Both the position numbers and the translations under genes were made by a program. Below the pieces are notes generated by a model. It was not told the DNA's origin. It saw nothing but the letters and a program-made list of their open reading frames with translations, and made no database searches. A stretch of DNA of 10,202 bases from Candidatus Humimicrobium oleiphilum (GTDB lineage: Bacteria; Actinomycetota; Humimicrobiia; Humimicrobiales; Humimicrobiaceae), in contig DBPS01000046.1 in NCBI GenBank assembly GCA_002304935.1, positions 36,251-46,452 of the forward strand, in the 5' to 3' direction. This document shows positions 1 through 6,345 of this stretch, piece by piece. Every line of letters starts with the position of its first letter. The first letter of the stretch is position 1.

Positions 1-906
1 CCTATAGTTTTAGGCCATGAATTTACAGGAGAAGTCGTTGAAGTCGGCAAAGTACCCGAAATGCTTGGTCTTTTTGCACCCGGAGACAGGGTAGTTGTTA
101 ACCCGGTTCAAAACTGCAATGCCTGTATCTCATGTGCAAAAGGTGAAACACATCTGTGTGAAAATTTAAACGTTCCCGGAGTTTCTGTAAACGGTGCTTT
201 TGCTGAATATTGTGTTTCAAGATATACAGGATTATTTAAATTACCTGAAGCAGTCAGCTATGCAGCAGGAGCTTTTACCGAACCTCTTGCCTGTGCTTTT
301 AACGGACTTAGAAAATTAAAAATCCAGCCTGGTGATTTTGTTGCAGTTTTCGGACCAGGTTCGATGGGTATGATGATGACCCAGCTGGCAAAAAGAATGG
401 GAGCAGGGAGAATTGCTCTTATCGGGGCGAAAAATGATGACTGGAGACTGGAACAGGGTAAAAAAGTAGGGGCAGATTTTATTTTCAATGTAGCAGAAAA
501 AGGTTCTAAATACTACACAGATGATCTTGAAAAATCAATAAGAGAAGTCAATTCAGGAAGACTGGCAGACAGGGCAATTGTTCCGACAAGTTCAAATGCT
601 GCTTTTGAACAGGCAGTTTCTGTATCCGGGAATTGTGGAATAATAGTCCACTATGGTCTCCCCAATGAAGATGATGTTTTCAAGATTCCGGCTTTAAGTT
701 TTCATACAATGGATAAAGAAATACGTTCTGCATGGCTTGCTCCTCTGGCATGGGCTCAGACAATCAGGTCAATTGAAAACGAGCTTGTAAAATTTGATTC
801 ACTAGTTACCGGAACATATCCTCTTGAAAAAACCGGGGAAGCAATAAGATTGCTTAAAAACGATCCGGGACAGCAGATCAAAATACAGATACAGGTTTCA
901 AAATAA
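1..906 (+). CDS. Zinc-dependent medium-chain (alcohol/polyol) dehydrogenase, 5' truncated by window edge
   Basis: Predicted NAD(P)-dependent oxidation of a secondary alcohol of a sugar or polyol in the cytoplasm. The reading frame is open to base 1, so the ATG at 61 is internal. Residues are numbered from base 1 (301 seen). GHE at 5-7 supplies the catalytic-zinc His; the catalytic Cys would lie upstream of the window. Cys39, 42, 45 and 53 form the CX2CX2CX7C structural-zinc lobe. Glu94 in TEPLAC is the usual further zinc-site acid, and GPGSMG at 118-123 is the Rossmann dinucleotide loop. The family is usually about 340-350 residues, so roughly 50 are missing. The end of the second Rossmann strand (LIGAKNDD) lacks the classic NAD-selective Asp, so NAD versus NADP cannot be called. 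It resembles the sorbitol/threonine dehydrogenase branch, and the next three genes also suggest sugar metabolism. The family is well supported; the substrate is unknown. Confidence 0.93.
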   Translation, partial: PIVLGHEFTGEVVEVGKVPEMLGLFAPGDRVVVNPVQNCNACISCAKGETHLCENLNVPGVSVNGAFAEYCVSRYTGLFKLPEAVSYAAGAFTEPLACAFNGLRKLKIQPGDFVAVFGPGSMGMMMTQLAKRMGAGRIALIGAKNDDWRLEQGKKVGADFIFNVAEKGSKYYTDDLEKSIREVNSGRLADRAIVPTSSNAAFEQAVSVSGNCGIIVHYGLPNEDDVFKIPALSFHTMDKEIRSAWLAPLAWAQTIRSIENELVKFDSLVTGTYPLEKTGEAIRLLKNDPGQQIKIQIQVSK

Positions 907-952
907 AGGTTTTCCGGCTATTATTTTGATGTTTATTGTTAACTAATTAATT

Positions 953-959
953 GAAAGGG
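953..959 (+). promoter_or_regulatory. Ribosome binding site deciding the isomerase start
   Basis: GAAAGGG lies 12 nt before the ATG at 972. A TTG at 951 in the same frame overlaps this site and has no Shine-Dalgarno of its own, so the ATG at 972 is the better start. The spacing is somewhat long. Confidence 0.5.
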
Positions 960-971
960 TACAAAGAAATT

Positions 972-2084
972 ATGGATAATAAAATAACTGATACCAGCTA
1001 TCAGCAAAAAAGACTTGACAGGGATGAACTGCTAAAACATTTGAATAGTTTTAGCCTTGATTTGAAAATGTCAGTCGGAATATGGTATTTTGCTCCGGGC
1101 GGTGGAAGGTTCCATGAAGCATATGTTCAGCCAAAGACTATTGCAGAGAGAATAGAAATGGCAGCAGACATGGCAAAATTTGGAATAAAAGCTATTGAGG
1201 CTCATTATCCAAATGAAGTTAATGAAGAGAATTATTATTTATACGAGCAGCTTGAAAAGGAAACAGGAATAGTTCTGCAGTCCTGTTATCCTGCAATATT
1301 TTTTCCTAAAGAATATGAATTCGGTTCACTCTCGAATCCAATAAAAAGTTACAGGCAGAAAGCCATTGATACTCTTGTGGGATGCTTAAAGTTTGCAAAA
1401 GAGAAAAAACTGCATCATGCAGGCATATGGCCGGGAATAGATGGCTACACATATTCGCTGGGAACAAATTATTATGATATGTGGGACAGATTTGAAGCTG
1501 CTGTTGCTGAAGCAATGGACGAAGTCCCTGGTGTTATAGTCGCTATTGAGCCAAAACCGTATGAGCCTGCTCCCAATAATATATACAGGACAACTGCTGA
1601 CGGACTTATTGCATGCAGGGATATAGAGGATAGGCTTACTAACCCAATGAATAAAGAGCTTCTTGCCAGGGGTGTTCCGCTTATGGGAATGCAGCCAGAG
1701 ATAGGCCATATAAGAATGGGCGGAGAAGATACCCCTTATGCTATTGCAAGATGCTTAAGGGAAGGCAGATTGTTTAATACCCACTGGAACAGCCAGCCTA
1801 TGGGAAACTATGACCAGGATCTGAACGTTGGTGTGATTGAATGGCAGCAGGCTGAAGCTATGCTTTTTGTCCTTAAAATGGCTGCTTACAATGAATATTA
1901 CGGATTTGATATTAATCCTGAAAGAATGCCTGTAGAAAAAGCAATAGAAATTAATTCAAAAGCATTGAAGATTATGAATGAGAGAATTGATTCTCTTCCT
2001 AATGAAAAAATACTAGATGCCTATTTCGATCCGGAAAATAACAGAGGCAGCATTGAAATGATACTTGTAGATGCTATGAAATAA
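972..2084 (+). CDS. Xylose isomerase-like TIM-barrel sugar isomerase/epimerase
   Basis: Cytoplasmic 370-residue protein of the xylose isomerase-like TIM-barrel superfamily, close in length to class I xylose isomerase (about 390). Motif spacing follows bacterial XylA: Glu193 and Lys195 in IEPKP, Glu243 and His246 in PEIGH, Asp281 and Asp283 in YDQDL, and Asp313 in FDINP match XylA metal ligands E181, E217, H220, D255, D257, D287 and lysine K183. From PEIGH onward every interval between ligands equals that of XylA (3, 25, 10, 2 and 30 residues). His271 sits where XylA has metal ligand D245. His78 and Asn81 align with the ring-opening pair H54/D57, so the Asp appears replaced. A two-metal ketose/aldose isomerase or epimerase is likely, but on a substrate other than xylose. 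It lies 65 bp after the dehydrogenase and 56 bp before the oxidoreductase, probably in one operon. The family is firm; the reaction is inferred. Confidence 0.88.
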   Translation: MDNKITDTSYQQKRLDRDELLKHLNSFSLDLKMSVGIWYFAPGGGRFHEAYVQPKTIAERIEMAADMAKFGIKAIEAHYPNEVNEENYYLYEQLEKETGIVLQSCYPAIFFPKEYEFGSLSNPIKSYRQKAIDTLVGCLKFAKEKKLHHAGIWPGIDGYTYSLGTNYYDMWDRFEAAVAEAMDEVPGVIVAIEPKPYEPAPNNIYRTTADGLIACRDIEDRLTNPMNKELLARGVPLMGMQPEIGHIRMGGEDTPYAIARCLREGRLFNTHWNSQPMGNYDQDLNVGVIEWQQAEAMLFVLKMAAYNEYYGFDINPERMPVEKAIEINSKALKIMNERIDSLPNEKILDAYFDPENNRGSIEMILVDAMK

Positions 2085-2127
2085 TTCAGCCAGGCACAAA
2101 TTTATTCTTCAATATTAATTTATGTTT

Positions 2128-2134
2128 AAAGGAG
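2128..2134 (+). promoter_or_regulatory. Strong ribosome binding site of the oxidoreductase gene
   Basis: AAAGGAG ends 6 nt before the ATG at 2141, which fixes that start. Confidence 0.75.
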
Positions 2135-2140
2135 TAATGC

Positions 2141-3259
2141 ATGCCCAGCCAGAAAGTTAAAGTTGCGATAGTCGGTTTGGGATTTGGTGCTGATTTTATA
2201 CCGATATATCAGAACCATCCATATGCCGAGCTTTATGCGATCTGTCAGAGGAATGAAGACAGTTTGAAAGCTGCAGGTAACAAATATGGCATTGACAGAC
2301 TTTTTACAGATTACAAAGATCTTTGTAAGGTAAAAGAAATTGATGCAATTCATATTGTTACTCCGGCTGATACTCATGCCCCCATAGTTCTTGACTGTCT
2401 TAAAGCAGAAAAACATGTTGCCTGCACCGTTCCCATGGCTATTGATATTGAGGATTGCAAAGAAATTGTAAGAATGCGAAGAAAAACAGGCAATGTTTAT
2501 ATGATGATGGAAACCGCTGCCTATACTCGGGAATTTTTATATGTAAAAAAATTAAAAGATGATGGCAGGCTTGGCAAAATACAATTTTTACGCGGCTCGC
2601 ATATGCAGGATATGGAAGAATGGGGAGCCCCCTGGCCTGGATGGCCTCCGCTTAATTATGCCACTCATGCAGTAAGCCCTCTTGCCATTCTTGCAGACAA
2701 GCCTGTTGAATGGGTATTTGCATTGGGGTCAGGAAGAATAAGAGAAAATTATATTGAAAAATGGAACAGCCCTTATGCCGTAGAATCAATGCTTATGAAA
2801 TTCAGGGACTGTGATCTGGGTGGGGAAGTTACAAGATCTCTATATGATACAGTAAGGCAATATATTGAGAGCTTTGATGCATACGGAAACAAGCTTGCAT
2901 TTGAATGGAACAAACTTGAGGGAGAGGACCCCATACTGTTTATGGGTAAAGAAGATGCCCAAAGAGTGAAAATCCCTGACACCGGAGATATGCTTCCCAA
3001 GGAAATTGCAAGATTTACGCGCTCAATGGAAGTGATGGATGAAGAAGAAAAATCACATCTTTCATTTATACAGGGTTCAGGACATGGGGGTTCACATCCT
3101 CATATGGTACACGAATTTGTAATGGCTATAGTAGAAAACCGTGATTCAGCAATAGATGCTGAAAATGCTGCAAACTGGACAAGTGCAGGATTATGCGGTC
3201 ATCTTTCAGCTATAGGAGGAGGAGAAAAAATATATCTTCCCGATTATTGGAATCTGTAA
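2141..3259 (+). CDS. Gfo/Idh/MocA-family oxidoreductase with non-canonical 'EKP' motif
   Basis: 372-residue cytoplasmic protein with the two-domain Gfo/Idh/MocA layout: an N-terminal Rossmann domain (about 1-125, nucleotide loop GLGFG at 12-16, VTPADTHAP at 74-81) followed by an alpha/beta substrate domain. The family's usual EKP motif, whose Lys helps bind cofactor and take part in catalysis, reads CTVP at 95-98, so that Lys is absent. A conserved-looking His176 in YATHAVSP could serve as the catalytic His of the second domain. The C-terminal part has a His/Gly-rich stretch (GSGHGGSHPH, about 312-321) that could bind substrate or metal. Family members oxidise or reduce sugars, inositols or sugar acids with NAD(P). 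A branch with the same CTVP-like change appears to exist as far as I recall, so this is probably subfamily divergence rather than decay. It lies 56 bp after the isomerase with a strong ribosome binding site. Confidence 0.9.
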   Translation: MPSQKVKVAIVGLGFGADFIPIYQNHPYAELYAICQRNEDSLKAAGNKYGIDRLFTDYKDLCKVKEIDAIHIVTPADTHAPIVLDCLKAEKHVACTVPMAIDIEDCKEIVRMRRKTGNVYMMMETAAYTREFLYVKKLKDDGRLGKIQFLRGSHMQDMEEWGAPWPGWPPLNYATHAVSPLAILADKPVEWVFALGSGRIRENYIEKWNSPYAVESMLMKFRDCDLGGEVTRSLYDTVRQYIESFDAYGNKLAFEWNKLEGEDPILFMGKEDAQRVKIPDTGDMLPKEIARFTRSMEVMDEEEKSHLSFIQGSGHGGSHPHMVHEFVMAIVENRDSAIDAENAANWTSAGLCGHLSAIGGGEKIYLPDYWNL

Positions 3260-3305
3260 TTTTCAGGAGATGTTGTCAGTATACTCATCTTTATAAAAAA
3301 CAAAT

Positions 3306-3378
3306 TAAAGGCACTTGCAATATTTATTCAGGGTAAAGAAACAACCTCTATGGATAATAAATAATACAGGTGCCTTTA
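3306..3378. repeat. 12-bp inverted repeat spanning 73 bp
   Basis: The left arm TAAAGGCACTTG (3306-3317) and right arm CAGGTGCCTTTA (3367-3378) are inverted copies with one mismatch, which becomes a G-U pair in RNA, giving 12 pairs. The enclosed 49 nt show only a weak 4-bp inner stem. No T-run follows, so it is not a standard intrinsic terminator. It could be a structured RNA element or a tiny transposon-derived repeat; each end begins or finishes with TA. Confidence 0.5.
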
Positions 3379-3409
3379 TAGTTCAATTGATTTTGATGGA
3401 ATATTTAAT

Positions 3410-3465
3410 AATAAGAAAAATTCCAATTTATCAGGTTCAGATATAAATTTGGAAATATTTTTATT
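3410..3465. repeat. Imperfect AT-rich palindrome (possible weak terminator or operator)
   Basis: The stretch 3410-3426 matches the reverse complement of 3449-3465 at 14 of 17 positions, with an exact TTCCAA/TTGGAA core. The stem can continue inward (TTTAT with ATAAA) to an 11-nt loop. The right arm ends in a short T-run, so it could end transcription weakly; few G-C pairs make that uncertain. Confidence 0.4.
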
Positions 3466-3599
3466 GATTCAAATATAGTAATTTTAAAGAGAACTAAAAA
3501 ATGTTTTAGATAAGGGACTGGCTTGCTTCCAGGATATGGTTATGTTTTGAATAATGATAAGAATAATGATTACAAACACATATGTGAAGGTAGGTAGTT

Positions 3600-5078
3600 A
3601 TGAGTTTAATGGGAATTGACATAGGAACAACAGGGACAAAAGCAATTGCTTTTAATGAAGCAGGCAAAATACTGGCAAGCGATTATAAGGAGTACAATCT
3701 GGTATTCCCTAATCCGGGGTGGGTTGAGTTTGATACAGAAGATCAGTGGTCCAAAGTTTTTAGTGTTCTTAAAAAAGTAAATAATGACCCTGCTGTTAAA
3801 AAGGATCCTGTTACTGCTTTGGCTGTCTCAACCGTAGGTGAAAGTTTTACCCCTATAGATTCTGAAGGAAAAATTCTTTATAACACTATTTATTCCACAG
3901 ATGCAAGAAGTTCAAATGAAGTAGACCTGATTTTGAAAAAATATTCTGCAGCAGAGCTTTTTGAAATAACCGGATTTCCGCCGGGCTATATATGTCCGCT
4001 AAATAAGATAATGTGGGTAAAGAAAAACCTGCCTGAGATATACAAAAAAACAAAAAAATTTCTTTTTACCGAAGACCTGTTTTTCCACAAGCTTGGAATT
4101 GAGAAAACACGTATAAATCATGCACTTGCGTCAAGAACACTTTTTTTTGATGTAAAAGAAAAATTCTGGAGAACAGACATACTGGATACTTTTGGAATTG
4201 ATGCCGAACTGTTTTCCGTGCCTTCTCCCTCAGCAGTTGAAATAGGATATATTGATGGCAGGATAGCTGGGCAGCTTGGATTTCAAAATAAGGTTTCTGT
4301 AGTAACAGGTGCACATGACCAGCCTTGTGCTGCACTTGGAGTCGGTGCTGTCAAAGGAGGCATTGCGGCAGACGGAATGGGGACAGTTGAGTGTGTAACT
4401 ATCTGCATGGAAGATGCAATAAAAAATCAGGCAATGCTGAAAAGCAATTTTGGCTGCCAGGCTCATGCTATTGATGGAAAATATGTATCTCTTGCGTATA
4501 ATCTGTCAAGCGGAAGCGTGGTTAAATGGTTCAGGGATAATCTTGCAGGAGGAGATAATCAGGCAATCAGGGAAATCTCTTCAAGACTCGATTTTGAACC
4601 TTCCAGTCTTTATACCCTTCCATATTTTTCTGCTTCAGGGACTCCTTATCTTGATCCGGTTTCCAAAGGTTCAATAATAGGACTGGATATTGATACTGAT
4701 AAAAATGAAATATTTAAAGGCCTTGTAGAAGGACTTGTATTTGAGATATGTTTCAATATGGAGCTTATTAATAAAAGTGGTGTCGAAATAGTTGAGCTCA
4801 GAGCAGTGGGAGGAGGTTCAAAATCAGACTTTGAACTGAAATTAAAATCCTCAATTTCAAATAAAAGAATACTCAGGATGGATATAACCGAAGCAGGATG
4901 CCTTGCTACAATGATGCTTGCAGGACTTGGCACGCAGAGATTTACTTTATCTGAAGCAATTTCACAATTTGTGAAAATCAAAGACGAGTTTCTTCCGGAT
5001 GAATCTATAAGGCAGAGATATCTGGAAAAATTTGAAAAATACAAAGAAATCTATGGTCTGGTTTCCAAACTATTCTAA
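3600..5078 (+). CDS. FGGY-family carbohydrate kinase
   Basis: 492-residue cytoplasmic kinase that transfers the ATP gamma-phosphate to a sugar or polyol. DIGTTGTKA at 7-15 is the phosphate-1 loop of the first actin-like domain. GAHDQ at 237-241 carries the probable catalytic base Asp240, GMGT at 259-262 is the phosphate-2 loop, and GGGSKS at 404-409 is the adenosine-binding motif. All parts are present and the length is normal for the family (about 480-520). The substrate-binding stretch reads STVGES near 77-82 rather than the SGQMHG typical of xylulokinase, so I do not assign xylulose. AGG-rich sequence at 3586-3594 provides the ribosome binding site. It follows an isomerase and two dehydrogenases on the same strand and would be expected to phosphorylate the ketose or polyol they produce. 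It converges with the DUF1634 gene. Confidence 0.93.
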   Translation: MSLMGIDIGTTGTKAIAFNEAGKILASDYKEYNLVFPNPGWVEFDTEDQWSKVFSVLKKVNNDPAVKKDPVTALAVSTVGESFTPIDSEGKILYNTIYSTDARSSNEVDLILKKYSAAELFEITGFPPGYICPLNKIMWVKKNLPEIYKKTKKFLFTEDLFFHKLGIEKTRINHALASRTLFFDVKEKFWRTDILDTFGIDAELFSVPSPSAVEIGYIDGRIAGQLGFQNKVSVVTGAHDQPCAALGVGAVKGGIAADGMGTVECVTICMEDAIKNQAMLKSNFGCQAHAIDGKYVSLAYNLSSGSVVKWFRDNLAGGDNQAIREISSRLDFEPSSLYTLPYFSASGTPYLDPVSKGSIIGLDIDTDKNEIFKGLVEGLVFEICFNMELINKSGVEIVELRAVGGGSKSDFELKLKSSISNKRILRMDITEAGCLATMMLAGLGTQRFTLSEAISQFVKIKDEFLPDESIRQRYLEKFEKYKEIYGLVSKLF

Positions 5079-5101
5079 AAAAATTTAACCAAAATTTAGA
5101 A
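5073..5101. terminator. Possible weak bidirectional terminator between convergent genes
   Basis: TTCTAAA (5073-5079) and TTTAGAA (5095-5101) form an inverted repeat with a short inner TTT/AAA pairing around AACC. It overlaps the kinase stop codon and the opposing stop codon, which are only 6 bp apart. Runs of A and T flank both sides, but only one G-C pair exists in the stem, so termination is speculative. Confidence 0.25.
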
Positions 5102-5402
5102 AACCTATCAATGCACTAGCTGCAAGAATCAAAAGAACAGTAATAGTTATCATAACGCTTTTTAGTTTTCTTTTTACTATATAATATGCCAGGCATACAA
5201 TAAGACCAGCAGAAGGTGTTATTATCAGAAAGATTATAGCCAGTTTGTAGAAAAAACTATTCCGGGTGATAAGTCCTGTAATTATTAAAATCACAGTTAT
5301 AATCAGGCCGATCATATAATCAAGACTTAGATAATTATTAAGCTCTTGCTCTTTTGCTTCTGTACTCTTTTTATTATCCATAATCCTTAAAAAGAATTCC
5401 AT
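5085..5402 (-). CDS. Small three-helix membrane protein, DUF1634 type, partner of the TSUP gene
   Basis: 105-residue integral membrane protein with a charged N-terminus (about 1-25) followed by three hydrophobic spans at roughly 30-46, 50-74 and 82-102, joined by a basic KRKLKS turn. Length, helix number and position directly after a TauE/SafE-like gene match the DUF1634 family, which is often encoded beside such exporters; its role is unknown and a partner or accessory subunit is an inference. Thirteen bp separate it from the upstream TSUP stop. The ATG at 5402 has no clear Shine-Dalgarno. An in-frame ATG at 5381, giving 98 residues (MDNKKST), has AAGGA but only 2 nt away, so the start is undecided. 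The membrane nature is certain; the family call is by size, topology and context. Confidence 0.75.
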   Translation of the reverse strand: MEFFLRIMDNKKSTEAKEQELNNYLSLDYMIGLIITVILIITGLITRNSFFYKLAIIFLIITPSAGLIVCLAYYIVKRKLKSVMITITVLLILAASALIGFLNFG

Positions 5403-5415
5403 AAAATAATAATTA

Positions 5416-6309
5416 CTAGAAAAGATTTAAATTAAACGATTTCAAAATCATATTTATGCCAAAAATTATAAATATTATTATCAGGATAATTACGATATAT
5501 TTATTCTTTATCCGGTAAGCTGTAAATGAACCCGCAGTTCCGCCTATAAGCACACCTATTACTACCGCGGCAGTAATATCAGGTATGATAAATCCTTTTG
5601 TAAGATAAATTACAGATGATGCAACTGCGGTAATTCCTATCATGAAATTACTTGTAGCGGTTGCTACCTTCATCGGAATGTTCATAAGCAGATTCATGGT
5701 AGGTACTTTTATAAAACCACCTCCGATACCAAGAAGCCCGCTCATTATTCCAGCCACAAATGATGTTGAAAACCCAATGGGATAATTTTTAACTTTATAG
5801 GTGATGGTTTGCTTTGATGCTGTGTCATAATACACATAGCTGTCTTCTTCGGAGGTATTTTGTATATTTTTATTATTGTCGATTTCTTTATTCTGCTGTG
5901 CTGACAGACCCTCTTTTTCATTTTTTAATGCAGTATTTATTTTAGAAGAGATATTCTTTCTGTAGGAAAAATAAGCACTAACAAGTGTCAGCAGCCCAAA
6001 AAGTCCAAAAAGGATATTACTTTTTATATAAGAGATAAGAATACTTCCGGTAATCGCCCCTGCAGTAGTAAAAATCTCTAAAAACAGCCCTATCCTTAAA
6101 TTGGTAAGGTCTTTTTTAAAGAAAAGCCTGGAAGCAGATATTGAAGTAGCCATAACTGCAACCAGGCTGGTTCCTATCGCGTTTTGAATGGGTATTTTTA
6201 ATAGCAAAGAAAGAATTGGTACTATCATGATTCCTCCTCCAATGCCTACAATAGAACCTAGAAAACCCGCACCCAGACCTGTTAATATTAAATATAAATA
6301 TATTATCAT
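5416..6309 (-). CDS. TauE/SafE-family (TSUP) membrane transporter, probable anion exporter
   Basis: 297-residue polytopic membrane protein with about 8 hydrophobic spans in two homologous halves. Each half carries the TSUP signature: GIGGGIMIVP at 22-31 and GIGGGFIKVP at 194-203. The second is followed by the conserved stretch with MKVATATSNF (213-222). The halves are joined by a polar, Asn/Lys/Glu-rich segment (about 121-175). Characterised relatives move sulfite, sulfoacetate, taurine-derived or other small anions out of or across the cytoplasmic membrane; the substrate here is unknown. The DUF1634 neighbour supports the assignment, and the persulfide reductase-rhodanese gene 1.9 kb away makes a sulfur oxyanion plausible. 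The ATG at 6309 has no good Shine-Dalgarno but overlaps the stop of a 5-codon upstream frame as ATGA, so coupled translation is possible. It lies 36 bp after the ParB-like gene. Confidence 0.9.
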   Translation of the reverse strand: MIIYLYLILTGLGAGFLGSIVGIGGGIMIVPILSLLLKIPIQNAIGTSLVAVMATSISASRLFFKKDLTNLRIGLFLEIFTTAGAITGSILISYIKSNILFGLFGLLTLVSAYFSYRKNISSKINTALKNEKEGLSAQQNKEIDNNKNIQNTSEEDSYVYYDTASKQTITYKVKNYPIGFSTSFVAGIMSGLLGIGGGFIKVPTMNLLMNIPMKVATATSNFMIGITAVASSVIYLTKGFIIPDITAAVVIGVLIGGTAGSFTAYRIKNKYIVIILIIIFIIFGINMILKSFNLNLF

Positions 6310-6323
6310 TTAATTAAAACCAT
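6306..6323 (-). promoter_or_regulatory. Five-codon upstream frame overlapping the TSUP start (possible translational coupling)
   Basis: On the minus strand an ATG at 6323 opens a frame of five codons (MVLIK) whose TGA shares bases with the TSUP start codon (ATGA). An AGGA lies 3 nt before it, closer than ideal. The TSUP ATG itself lacks a Shine-Dalgarno, so ribosomes could re-initiate here. This is an inference from layout only. Confidence 0.3.
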
Positions 6324-6345
6324 AAATCCTGTAAGCTAATACAGC

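Larger units (their letters stand above)
3260..3599. other. 340-bp non-coding gap between oxidoreductase and kinase
   Basis: No open frame of useful length is present on either strand and no RNA gene is recognised. The gap holds two inverted repeats (3306-3378 and 3410-3465). A weak possible promoter before the kinase has TTGAAT at 3547-3552 and TACAAA at 3571-3576, 18 bp apart. The gap suggests the kinase may have its own transcript or that an upstream signal acts here. Confidence 0.6.

Noticed and set aside
61..63. ATG as the start of the zinc dehydrogenase
   Set aside because: The frame is open to base 1 and encodes the conserved GHE zinc/glycine motif before this ATG, so the gene is cut by the window edge.
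951..953. TTG start for the isomerase
   Set aside because: It lacks an upstream ribosome binding site and overlaps the one serving the ATG at 972.
1386..1709. Minus-strand open frame inside the isomerase
   Set aside because: It is opposite a strongly supported gene, has no motif and no ribosome binding site I can defend.
972..2084. Naming the isomerase xylA
   Set aside because: Ligand Asp245 is His and Asp57 appears to be Asn, and the kinase lacks the xylulokinase SGQMHG motif; xylose is not supported.
3306..3378. Intrinsic terminator at the 12-bp inverted repeat
   Set aside because: The loop is 49 nt and no T-run follows the right arm.
4646..5044. Minus-strand open frame inside the kinase
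   Set aside because: It is the shadow of a motif-complete FGGY kinase and shows no recognisable domain.
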